Positions 53,577 through 63,103 of a stretch of 64,000 nucleotides of DNA are shown in pieces. Source of the DNA: Acuticoccus sediminis (GTDB taxonomy: Bacteria > Pseudomonadota > Alphaproteobacteria > Rhizobiales > Amorphaceae); the NCBI RefSeq assembly GCF_003258595.1, contig NZ_QHHQ01000005.1, positions 186,001 through 250,000 of the forward strand, in the 5' to 3' direction. A program made the translations under genes and the position numbers. The notes under the pieces were generated by a model. It made no database searches, was not told the DNA's origin, and worked only from the letters and a program-made list of their open reading frames with translations. Positions within the stretch are counted from its first letter, which is position 1. Each line of letters opens with the position of its first letter.

Positions 53577-54548
53577 CTATTCCGGGCGCGCCACCACACC
53601 CCAGGGGAACTCGCCCACCTGGACGGTGTTGACGACCTCCCGGTCGGCGACGTCGATCACCGAGACGTCGTTGGAGACGCCGTTCGTCGTGAAGAGGAGG
53701 TCCTGGTCCGGCGAGAAGCCGAGCTGCCAGACGCGCTGCCCGACGAGGAGATAGTCGAGCACCTCGTAGGTCGCGGGGTCGATGACGGCGACGCGATTGG
53801 CCGGCCCCAGCGCGACGAAGGCGATCGACATGTCCTTGGCGATCGCGATGCCGACGGGCTGGATCGCCTCAGGGCGCAGGCCGGGAACCTCGAAGGTGAT
53901 CTTGTGCGTCACCTTGTGCTCCACCGGGTCGATGACGCTCACGGTCCCGCCGATCTCCGACGAGACCCACACCTCCGAGCCGTCCGACTTGAACTCGGCG
54001 AAGCGCGGGCGCTGGTCGACGAGCACATTGGCGGTGATCTCGTGGCTCTCGGTGTCGATGAAGTGCGCCATGTTCGTCGTCTCGGACGTGTTGACGATGT
54101 ACGTCCCGTCCGGCGACACGCCCATTCCCTCCGGCTCCACGCCGACCGGAATCTCGCTCACCATGGAGCGGCTCTTCAGGTCCACCACGGTGACGAGGTT
54201 GTCGTCCTCGTTGGCGATGTAGAGGTGCACGCCGTCCGGATGCAGCACGAAAAGCTCCGGATCCGGGCCGGACGGCAGCGTGTAGAGGCGCTCGTAGGTG
54301 TCGGTGTCGTAGACCTCCACGGTGTCGTCGTCGCCGACCGCCACCAGCAGGTGCTTGTTCCCGTCCGCCACGGTGATGCCGCGCGGGCGCTGGCCGACGT
54401 CGATGGTCTCCACCACCGCCATGGTCTCCGAGTCGATCACCGACACGGTGTTCGATTTCTCGTTCGAGACGAAGATCTTGTAGGCTGCGGCCTCGCCCGC
54501 CGAGGCCACGAGGGCCATCGCGGCGATGGCGCCCATCAACGTGCGCAT
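53577..54548 (-). CDS. PQQ-dependent catabolism-associated beta-propeller (YVTN-type) protein
   Basis: 323 residues. Signal 1-21 (ASAGEAAAY). At least six YVTN-like blades: IFVSNEKSNTVSVID, LYIANEDDNLVTVVD, TYIVNTSETTNMAHFID, VWVSSEIGGTVSVID, AFVALGPANRVAVID and LFTTNGVSNDVSVID. No metal or PQQ ligands are seen. Such proteins accompany PQQ alcohol dehydrogenase ABC systems and are thought to be periplasmic scaffolds. It is 112 bases behind the binding-protein gene. Confidence 0.87.
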   Translation of the reverse strand: MRTLMGAIAAMALVASAGEAAAYKIFVSNEKSNTVSVIDSETMAVVETIDVGQRPRGITVADGNKHLLVAVGDDDTVEVYDTDTYERLYTLPSGPDPELFVLHPDGVHLYIANEDDNLVTVVDLKSRSMVSEIPVGVEPEGMGVSPDGTYIVNTSETTNMAHFIDTESHEITANVLVDQRPRFAEFKSDGSEVWVSSEIGGTVSVIDPVEHKVTHKITFEVPGLRPEAIQPVGIAIAKDMSIAFVALGPANRVAVIDPATYEVLDYLLVGQRVWQLGFSPDQDLLFTTNGVSNDVSVIDVADREVVNTVQVGEFPWGVVARPE

Positions 54549-54660
54549 GCGCTCCTCCCAGTCGAACGCGTTATGGGCCGCGGCGTCTGTCGCGCCGTTC
54601 CGGCCGGATCAGGTCGTCGGCCCGTCCCGTCCCTTCAGGCCGTCCCCATTGCGGGTGCGG

Positions 54661-55866
54661 TCACGAGGCGCAGCGGCTCTCGGCCCGGTCGTAACCGAGC
54701 GTGTCGAGGAACGAGGTCGGGTGCAGGAAGCCCTCCTGCGGCGAAACGGACACGACGAACTTGTCGCTCGTCAAAAGGATCGGCTGGCGGAGCTGGCGGT
54801 TCCAGTCGCGGATGGTGAGCGCCTCGCCTTTGAAGGCGGCGAGCTCGAAGTCGGGACCGAGGATGTACTGGCGGATCGCGGCCGGGTCGCTGGTGGAGGC
54901 GCGCGTCGCCGCCTCGCCGACCGCGCGCACCGCCATCCAGGCGAGCATGTCGACGGCCTGCATGCGGCGGTTGAACGCGTCGCGGAAGCGGTTCTGCACC
55001 TGGATGCCCGCCCACTGCTCGTGCGCCGGGCTCCACGCCGTCGGCACGAGCCCTGCGGTACCGGCGACCGGACGCGGCGACCAGGTGTTGTAGGGAACGT
55101 AGGTGCCGAACACCTCGCTCTCGTCGGCGACGATGACGACGTCGTGCTCGGGCGCGCCCTGCAGGAAGACCGGCAGGCGGCGCTGGACCTGGACGTGGCC
55201 GCTGTCGGTGGTGCGGGCGCCGCCGGTGTCCTCGAAGACGCGCTCCTCGACGATACGGCCGCCGAACCGGGCGGCGGCGCGCTTGATGGCGGCGGCGAAC
55301 GCGGCGTCCTCGGGGTGCGAGCCGGTGACCAGGAACCACCGGTTCCACTTTTTCCAGGCGAGGAACTGGGCGAGCGCGTCCGCCAGCATCGCGCGGCTCG
55401 GCACGATGTGGACGACGTTGGCCGGGCAGGTCTCCACCCTCAGCCGGTCGTCGGGGGCGCCGACGTTGAAGACGAGCATGTCCCGCTCGGCCGCGGCGGC
55501 CGCGACCTCGACGAGTTCCTCGGCCGGAAGGTCGACGACGGCGGCCGCGGCGCCCGCCTCGGCGAAGGCGTCGATGGCGGCGAACGCGTCCTCGACCGCC
55601 TCGACCGGCGCCGGCAGCAGCTTGTACTCTTGGCCGGTGAAGCGCCCGGTGGTGTTGTTGTCGGCGATCGCGAGCTCGGCGCCGGCAAGGCCGAAGTCCG
55701 CCGTCGGCCGATCGAGGATCGACAGCGTGAGCTCGCGCTCCGCCGGGAAGATGTAGCCGATGGAGATACGGTCGGCCTCGGCCGCCATCACGGCCGGAGA
55801 TGCCCCCAGCCAAACGGCGACAAGGAGGCCCAGCCCTGCCATCGCGCGGGCCAGTTGGCTCCTCAC
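54661..55866 (-). CDS. PQQ-dependent alcohol system ABC-type binding protein
   Basis: 401 residues from a GTG at 55866. Signal 1-28 (PAVMAAEAD). Type I periplasmic binding fold: ELAIADNNTTGRFTGQEY, FNVGAPDDRLR and EVFGTYVPYNTWSPR. It belongs to the binding-protein family that accompanies quinoprotein alcohol dehydrogenases and the PedC-type transporter. It probably senses or hands over an alcohol or aldehyde. Divergent from the DUF3280-type gene; its ABC partners are at 56927-58527. Confidence 0.87.
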   Translation of the reverse strand: MRSQLARAMAGLGLLVAVWLGASPAVMAAEADRISIGYIFPAERELTLSILDRPTADFGLAGAELAIADNNTTGRFTGQEYKLLPAPVEAVEDAFAAIDAFAEAGAAAAVVDLPAEELVEVAAAAAERDMLVFNVGAPDDRLRVETCPANVVHIVPSRAMLADALAQFLAWKKWNRWFLVTGSHPEDAAFAAAIKRAAARFGGRIVEERVFEDTGGARTTDSGHVQVQRRLPVFLQGAPEHDVVIVADESEVFGTYVPYNTWSPRPVAGTAGLVPTAWSPAHEQWAGIQVQNRFRDAFNRRMQAVDMLAWMAVRAVGEAATRASTSDPAAIRQYILGPDFELAAFKGEALTIRDWNRQLRQPILLTSDKFVVSVSPQEGFLHPTSFLDTLGYDRAESRCAS

Positions 55867-56021
55867 TTTTCCACCCTAAGTCTTTATTTCGTTATTGTTA
55901 CACCGAACACGCATCCTCAGCCGAAGCCAAATTAGACCCCAAGTCAACGGTTTTGCCGTGCGACTATAGTACAAGTGCAGTTCCGCTCAGGCGATCTATT
56001 CCTGAACTGACTGGCGGCACG

Positions 56022-56645
56022 ATGGTGGGCCCGATCATGGGAACAGAACGGTTTTCGGCGCGAGACGGCCCCGGCATCATCGCCGGGGTGATCGGCCGGG
56101 GTGCGACCATCGTCCGCAGCGGCTCCGCCGCCGGAGTTTTGGTCGCGGTGCTGACGGGAACGGCAGCTCTCGGAGCAGCGGACACGAAGGTCGCCCGGCC
56201 GGAGACCCGCGTCGCGGTCTTCGAGTTCGAGTTGATCGACTATTCGCGCGGCGGGACGCTCGTCGCGACGGCCGAGGATCCGGCCGAGACCCGGCGCCTC
56301 GATCTTCTGACCGGCCAGCTCCGTGAGGCGATCGCCGCCGCGCCCGGATTCGGCGTCGTCGACATCGCGCCGGTCGCCGCCGAGGCGGCCGAGCGGAACC
56401 TACAGCATTGTGGCAATTGCGATGTTTCGTTTGCCGATCGTTTGGACGCGGATTGGTCGGTCACCGGAACGGTTCAGAAAGTCTCGAACCTTATCCTCAA
56501 CATCAACGTATACGTGAAGGACGTCGACACCGGTGAGATGCTACAGGCTATGAGCGCGGACATCCGCGGCAATACGAACCAGTCCTGGCAGCGCGGGCTT
56601 GCATGGCTGATCCGCAATCGTTTGAGCCTGAAAATACCAGAATAG
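56022..56645 (+). CDS. DUF3280/DUF2380-type secreted protein
   Basis: 207 residues from the ATG at 56022; 56037 is an alternative and neither has a strong ribosome site. A hydrophobic stretch (about 34-52, AAGVLVAVLTGTAALGAA) is a signal or anchor. The mature part has RVAVFEFELIDYSRGG at the start and SNLILNINVYVKDVDTG near the end, with CGNCDVS (two Cys) between. Proteins of this kind occur in PQQ/methanol clusters; function unknown. Start is uncertain. Confidence 0.75.
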   Translation: MVGPIMGTERFSARDGPGIIAGVIGRGATIVRSGSAAGVLVAVLTGTAALGAADTKVARPETRVAVFEFELIDYSRGGTLVATAEDPAETRRLDLLTGQLREAIAAAPGFGVVDIAPVAAEAAERNLQHCGNCDVSFADRLDADWSVTGTVQKVSNLILNINVYVKDVDTGEMLQAMSADIRGNTNQSWQRGLAWLIRNRLSLKIPE

Positions 56646-56714
56646 GCCCGAACGGGCATTCCGTTTGCACCCTGAAGGCGTCAACCAAGACTTTAGTTCA
56701 GTGCAAAGGGACAC

Positions 56715-56930
56715 ATGATGCCGATCATCCAACTTGTGGTGGCCGTCTGCCTCAACACCAATCCCTCGGTTTGCAGCGAAGAGCGATTTTCGTTCCTCGA
56801 GCAGACGACACCGCAATCCTGCACGATGCGGGCCATGCCCTACCTTGCCCAGTGGGCGGGTGAGCACCCGCAGTACAAGATCAAGAGCTGGAAGTGCAGC
56901 TATCCGAAGGCCGACGAACAGGACGCTTGA
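56715..56930 (+). CDS. small secreted four-cysteine protein, function unknown
   Basis: 71 residues. Hydrophobic start (PIIQLVVAVCL) as in a short signal or anchor. Four cysteines (VCLN, VCSEE, SCTM, KCSY), consistent with disulfides. Its TGA overlaps the TTG start of the ABC ATPase. Common small gene in this gene neighbourhood but not characterised. Confidence 0.7.
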   Translation: MMPIIQLVVAVCLNTNPSVCSEERFSFLEQTTPQSCTMRAMPYLAQWAGEHPQYKIKSWKCSYPKADEQDA

Positions 56931-57730
56931 TCGACCCGGCGCAGCCCGCGCTGGAGGTTGATGACGTCCATCACACCTACGGGCGCAAGGCTGCGCTGAA
57001 AGGCGTGTCCTTTTCCATCGAGCCGGGGCGCTTCACCGCCCTGCTCGGACCGAACGGCGCGGGCAAGACGACGCTCTTCGCGCTCCTCACCCGTCTCCTC
57101 GCGCTCCAGTCGGGCAGCATCAGGATCGAAGGCACGGACATCCGTGCCGGGTCCGCCGCACTCGCCCCCCTCGGCCTCGTGTTCCAGCAGCCGACGCTCG
57201 ACCTCGACCTCAGCGTCCGGCAGAATCTCACCTACTTCGCGGCGCTGCGCGGGATCGGCCGGCGCGACGCCAGGGCCCGCATCGAGGCCGAGCTGACACG
57301 GCTCGAGATGGCCGAGCGCGCCAAGGAGAGCGTGCGCGCCCTCAACGGCGGCCACCGCCGGCGCGTGGAGCTGGCACGCGCCCTCCTGCACAACCCGTCG
57401 ATCCTGCTGCTCGACGAACCCACCGTGGGCCTCGACGTCGAGTCCCGCGCCAAAATCTGCCAGCATGTCCACGCGCTCGCCCGCGAACGCGGCCTCGCCG
57501 TCCTCTGGTCCACCCACCTCATCGACGAGGTGTGGCCGGACGACGACCTCATCGTCCTCGGCGGCGGCGAGATCCTCGCCAAGGGTGTCGCGCGCGACAT
57601 CGTCCAGTCCACGGGCGCGGCGGACCTTGCCGGCGCCTTCACCCGGCTCACCGGCGCCGCGTCCGCGACCGCGCCCACCGTGGACGCGGCTCTGGAGCGG
57701 GCCTCCCGCAAATCGGCAGGTGGGGCATGA
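56927..57730 (+). CDS. ABC transporter ATP-binding protein, PQQ-alcohol dehydrogenase system
   Basis: 267 residues from the TTG at 56927, which overlaps the previous stop (TTGA); a GTG at 56894 is the alternative. Walker A GPNGAGKTT near 44-52, signature LNGGHRRRVELARALL (canonical LSGGQ altered to LNGGH), Walker B ILLLDEPTVGLD, and an H-loop in STHLIDEV. Exporter-type ATPase of the ABC-2 class. It pairs with the following permease. In Pseudomonas the Ped counterpart protects cells from alcohols or aldehydes. Confidence 0.88.
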   Translation: MIDPAQPALEVDDVHHTYGRKAALKGVSFSIEPGRFTALLGPNGAGKTTLFALLTRLLALQSGSIRIEGTDIRAGSAALAPLGLVFQQPTLDLDLSVRQNLTYFAALRGIGRRDARARIEAELTRLEMAERAKESVRALNGGHRRRVELARALLHNPSILLLDEPTVGLDVESRAKICQHVHALARERGLAVLWSTHLIDEVWPDDDLIVLGGGEILAKGVARDIVQSTGAADLAGAFTRLTGAASATAPTVDAALERASRKSAGGA

Positions 57731-58527
57731 GCGCCTATGTGCGGGCCGGTGTCGGCATCACCCAGCGCGAGCTGCTGCGCTTCGTCCAGCAGCGCGGCCG
57801 CTTCATCGCCGCCCTGGTGCGGCCGCTGGTCTGGCTCATCGTCTTCGCGGCGGGCTTCCGCGCGGTCCTCGGCGTCGCCATCCAGCCGCCGTACCAGACC
57901 TACATCACCTACGACGTCTACATCGTCCCCGGGCTGATCGGCATGATCCAGCTCTTTAACGGCATGCAGTCCTCCCTCTCGATGGTCTACGACCGCGAGA
58001 TGGGGTCGATGCGGGTCCTGATGACGACGCCTCTGCCGCGCCCGTTCCTGCTGTCGGCCAAGCTGATGGCGGGCGTCATCGTCTCGATCGTTCAGGTCTA
58101 CGCCTTCCTCGCCATCGCCGCGATGTTCGGGATCACCTTCACCTGGCAGGGCTACGTCGCGATCTTCCCCGCCCTGATCCTCAGCGGGATGATGCTGGGC
58201 GCGGTCGGGATGTTCCTGTCCTCGGCGATCAACCAGCTCGAGAACTTCGCCGGGGTGATGAACTTCGTCATCTTCCCGTCCTTCTTCCTGTCCTCGGCGC
58301 TCTACCCGCTGTGGCGGATGAAGGAATCGAGCCTTATCCTGTGGCAGATCTCCTCGGCGAACCCGTTCACCCACGCCGTCGAGATGCTGCGCTTCGCCCT
58401 CTACGGCAAGGCCAACTGGACGGCGGCGGGGATCGTCGCGGCCGTCCTCGTCGTCTTCCTCGTCCTCGGACTTTGGGGCTACGACCCGTCCAAGGGCTTG
58501 CGTGTTCGGGGCCGTCCGTCAGACTGA
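57727..58527 (+). CDS. ABC-2 type permease, PedC-like (alcohol ABC transporter)
   Basis: 266 residues, six helices: an amphipathic start, then segments about 24-46, 60-80, 105-128, 140-165, 175-195 and 230-252. VYDREMGSMRVLMTTPLPRPFLLSAKL is the cytoplasmic coupling loop of ABC-2 permeases. Translationally coupled to the ATPase (ATGA overlap). Probably exports an alcohol, aldehyde or quinoprotein-related compound; direction is inferred from the family. Confidence 0.88.
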   Translation: MSAYVRAGVGITQRELLRFVQQRGRFIAALVRPLVWLIVFAAGFRAVLGVAIQPPYQTYITYDVYIVPGLIGMIQLFNGMQSSLSMVYDREMGSMRVLMTTPLPRPFLLSAKLMAGVIVSIVQVYAFLAIAAMFGITFTWQGYVAIFPALILSGMMLGAVGMFLSSAINQLENFAGVMNFVIFPSFFLSSALYPLWRMKESSLILWQISSANPFTHAVEMLRFALYGKANWTAAGIVAAVLVVFLVLGLWGYDPSKGLRVRGRPSD

Positions 58528-58559
58528 GCGCGCGGCGCCGGCTGCGGCCGGGACCATCG

Positions 58560-58577
58560 GGGCGCCTGACGGCGCCC
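58560..58577 (+). terminator. hairpin between the two ABC operons
   Basis: GGGCGCC-TGAC-GGCGCCC is a perfect 7-bp stem about 33 bases after the permease stop. A second weak hairpin (GGCGC/GCGCC) follows. No U tract, so Rho-type or partial termination. Confidence 0.35.
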
Positions 58578-58635
58578 GACGACAAGGCGCCTCGAAGCGC
58601 CGGATTACGGCACGCAAGGTGCCAGGGAGTGAGAC

Positions 58636-59649
58636 ATGACACGCTTCGGCCGATCGCTGATCGCCCTGGCCGCGCCCATACTGGCGGCGGCGGTGACGGG
58701 CGCGCTGCTCGCGGCGGGTCCGGCGTACGCGGAGGGACCGGTCGTGCGCCTCGCCCTCCTGAAGTTCGGCACCGTCAACTGGGAGGCCGACACCATCAAG
58801 CGCGAGGGCTACGACGAGGCGAACGGCTTCACCCTCGAGATCGTCCCCTTCGCCGGCGCCAACGCGACGCAGGTGGCGCTGCTGTCGGGCGACGTGGACA
58901 TGTCGACCGGCGACTGGCTCTTCGCCTCGCGCCAGCGGGCGATGGGCGCGCCGATGACCTTCATCCCCTACTCCACGTCGATGGGCGGGCTGATGGTCCC
59001 CTGCGACTCCGGCCTGAAGTCGCTGGAGGACCTCGAGGGCAAGACCATCGGCGTCGCGGGCGGGCCGCTCGACAAGAGCTGGCTGATGCTGATCGGCATG
59101 GCCGAGGGCGAGCTCGGGTTCGACCTCAAGGGCAGGACGCGGCAGGTGTTCGGCGCCCCGCCGCTCCTCGCCGAGAAGCTGCGCCAGGGCGAGCTCGATG
59201 CCGCGCTCAACTACTGGCACTACAACGCGCGGCTGGAGACGGAGGGCTACTGCGAGCTTGTCTCCGCCCAGGACGCGGCGGAGGCGCTCGGCGCCAGGGG
59301 CAAGCTGTCGGCCATCGGCTACATCTTCAACGAGGAGTGGGCGGACGCCAATCCGGAGCTCGTCGCCGGCTTCCTCGCCGCCTCGCGCGCCGCGAAGGCG
59401 CACCTTCTCGAGGACGACGCCGCCTGGGAGCCGTTACGCGAGGCGATGAACGCCGAGAACGACGCCGTCTTCGAGACGCTGCGCAAGCGCTGGCGCGAGG
59501 GGATCCCCACCGGCGACGCTGCGCGCGAGGAGGCCGACACCGCCGCCGTCTACGCCTACCTCGCCAAGGCCGGCGGGACCGAGCTCGTCGGTCCGGCGAC
59601 CGAGATGGCGCCCGGGACCTTCTGGTCCGGCCTCACCGCCGGCAACTGA
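58636..59649 (+). CDS. ABC transporter substrate-binding protein, SsuA/NMT1 type
   Basis: 337 residues. Signal about 1-32 (AGPAYAEG). NMT1/ThiY/SsuA fold: ALLKFGTVNWEADTIKREG, GDVDMSTGDWLFASRQRAMG and GKTIGVAGGPLDKSWLMLIG. This class binds sulfonates, taurine, nitrate, thiamin precursors or similar. Here it stands immediately ahead of its permease and ATPase and next to formate dehydrogenase. The ligand cannot be read; C1-related or sulfonate ligands are speculative. Confidence 0.86.
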   Translation: MTRFGRSLIALAAPILAAAVTGALLAAGPAYAEGPVVRLALLKFGTVNWEADTIKREGYDEANGFTLEIVPFAGANATQVALLSGDVDMSTGDWLFASRQRAMGAPMTFIPYSTSMGGLMVPCDSGLKSLEDLEGKTIGVAGGPLDKSWLMLIGMAEGELGFDLKGRTRQVFGAPPLLAEKLRQGELDAALNYWHYNARLETEGYCELVSAQDAAEALGARGKLSAIGYIFNEEWADANPELVAGFLAASRAAKAHLLEDDAAWEPLREAMNAENDAVFETLRKRWREGIPTGDAAREEADTAAVYAYLAKAGGTELVGPATEMAPGTFWSGLTAGN

Positions 59650-59667
59650 GCCGATGCAACGCACATC

Positions 59668-60477
59668 ATGACCGACGCACCCACCGCCCTGGAGCACCGC
59701 GCCGCGCTGGCACGCCCCCGCGTCCTGTCGCCCCGGCTGATCGCTACGGCGCTGTCGGTCGCGGCCTTCTTCGCGCTCTGGCTCCTCGGCACCTGGTGGA
59801 TGGGGCCGCGCCTCTGCCCGAGCCCGGTCTCCGTGTTCGGCTTCATCGCCAGCGAGACCGCCTCCGGGGAGCTCCCCTACCACCTCGGCGTCACCCTCGC
59901 GCGTGTCGCGGCGGCGTTCGTCATCGCGATGGCGGTCGGGACCGCCGCCGGGCTGGCAATGGGCCGCTCGACGCTCGCCAACACGCTCGGCGAGCCGTGG
60001 CTGATCCTCCTGCTGAACGCCCCTGCGCTCATCGTCATCGTCCTCGCCTACATCTGGATCGGGCTGACGGAGAGCGCGGCGATCCTCGCGGTGGCGCTCA
60101 ACAAGATCCCGAACGTGACGGTCACGATCCGCGAGGGGGCGCGGGCGATGGACCCGGCGCTGATGGAGATGGCGAAGGTCTACCGCTTCTCGCGCGGCAA
60201 GACCCTCGCCAACGTCACCCTGCCGCAGCTCCAGCCGTACATCGCCGCGGCCGCCCGCTCGGGGATCGCGCTGATCTGGAAGATCGTCCTGGTGGTGGAG
60301 CTGCTCGGCCGCTCCAACGGCGTCGGCTTCCAGATCCACCTTTATTTCCAGATGTTCGATGTGCGTGCGATCCTCGGCTACACGCTGGCGTTCGTGGCCA
60401 TCATGCTCGTGGTGGAGTTCTTCATTGTCCAACCGCTCGAGGCTCGCGCCAATCGCTGGCGGCCCAGACCCGTCTGA
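59668..60477 (+). CDS. ABC transporter permease, SsuC/TauC type
   Basis: 269 residues, six helices. The cytoplasmic EAA-like loop is GARAMDPALMEMAKVYRFSRGK, normal for the SsuC/NMT1 group. It starts 18 bases after the binding-protein stop and ends just before the ATPase gene. Works with the genes at 58636 and 60485. Confidence 0.9.
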   Translation: MTDAPTALEHRAALARPRVLSPRLIATALSVAAFFALWLLGTWWMGPRLCPSPVSVFGFIASETASGELPYHLGVTLARVAAAFVIAMAVGTAAGLAMGRSTLANTLGEPWLILLLNAPALIVIVLAYIWIGLTESAAILAVALNKIPNVTVTIREGARAMDPALMEMAKVYRFSRGKTLANVTLPQLQPYIAAAARSGIALIWKIVLVVELLGRSNGVGFQIHLYFQMFDVRAILGYTLAFVAIMLVVEFFIVQPLEARANRWRPRPV

Positions 60478-60484
60478 GGCTCCG

Positions 60485-61213
60485 GTGGACGGATACTCCG
60501 TCGATATCCGCACCAAGGCGCACCGCGACGCGGACGGGCGCGCCGTGGCGGTGCTCGACGGCCTGGCCTTCACCATGCCGCACGGCACCTTCACGGCGCT
60601 GATCGGCCCGTCGGGGTGCGGCAAGACGACGACGCTGCGGATCCTCACCGGGCTCGACACGGACTTCGCCGGCACCGTCGACCCGGCACTCGGCGAGGCG
60701 CGGATCGCCGTCGCCTTCCAGGAGCCGCGCCTCCTCCCCTGGCGCACCGTGGCCGACAACGTCGCCCTCGCGCTGCCGGACGAGGCGGACAAGGCCGCGC
60801 GCGTCGCCGCCGCGCTCGAGGACGTCGGCCTCGGCGGGCTGGGCGAGCGGTTCCCGGCGGAGCTGTCGCTCGGCCAGGCCCGCCGCGCGGCGCTGGCGCG
60901 CGCCTTCGCCGTCAAGCCCGACGTCCTCTACCTGGACGAGCCGTTCGTGTCGCTCGACGAGACCAGCGCGCAGAACCTGAGAGCGCTGCTGCTGTCGCTC
61001 TGGGCGCGCAATCCGATGACGATCCTGATGGTCACGCACAACGTCCGCGAGGCGATCCAGCTTGCGGATCAGATTGTTCTTCTGAGCGAGCGGCCGGCCC
61101 ATGTGGTCGACGTGGTGTCGGTTCCGCTTGCCCGCAATTCACGAGATTCCGAAGCGATTTCGGGCTTCGCTGCGACGTTGTCACGCAAGTATCCGACTAT
61201 AGTCGCGCTCTGA
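60485..61213 (+). CDS. ABC transporter ATP-binding protein, SsuB/TauB type
   Basis: 242 residues from the GTG at 60485, preceded by GAGG at five bases. Walker A GPSGCGKTTT near 39, Q-loop FQEPRLLPW, signature LSLGQARRAALARAF (LSGGQ altered to LSLGQ), Walker B VLYLDEPFVSLDE, and THNVREA. The FQEPRLLPWRTV Q-loop is the hallmark of SsuB/TauB/nitrate ATPases. Last gene of the importer; 174 bases before formate dehydrogenase. Confidence 0.9.
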   Translation: MDGYSVDIRTKAHRDADGRAVAVLDGLAFTMPHGTFTALIGPSGCGKTTTLRILTGLDTDFAGTVDPALGEARIAVAFQEPRLLPWRTVADNVALALPDEADKAARVAAALEDVGLGGLGERFPAELSLGQARRAALARAFAVKPDVLYLDEPFVSLDETSAQNLRALLLSLWARNPMTILMVTHNVREAIQLADQIVLLSERPAHVVDVVSVPLARNSRDSEAISGFAATLSRKYPTIVAL

Positions 61214-61387
61214 GACCGGGCGGCGGGCTTTACCGTTTCTTGGAATTGCTGGACAACGAGGCATGACCCGACCGGCAACCTCAGCACGAGTTCGACACCG
61301 GTTAAGTGACCGGCCCGTCAGATATATGGCCGTTCCGGGGGCAGCCGCGCGAGGCAACGCCCGCGCCAGCGATGGACGCGCACACTG

Positions 61388-63099
<1,712 letters not shown>

Positions 63100-63103
<4 letters not shown>

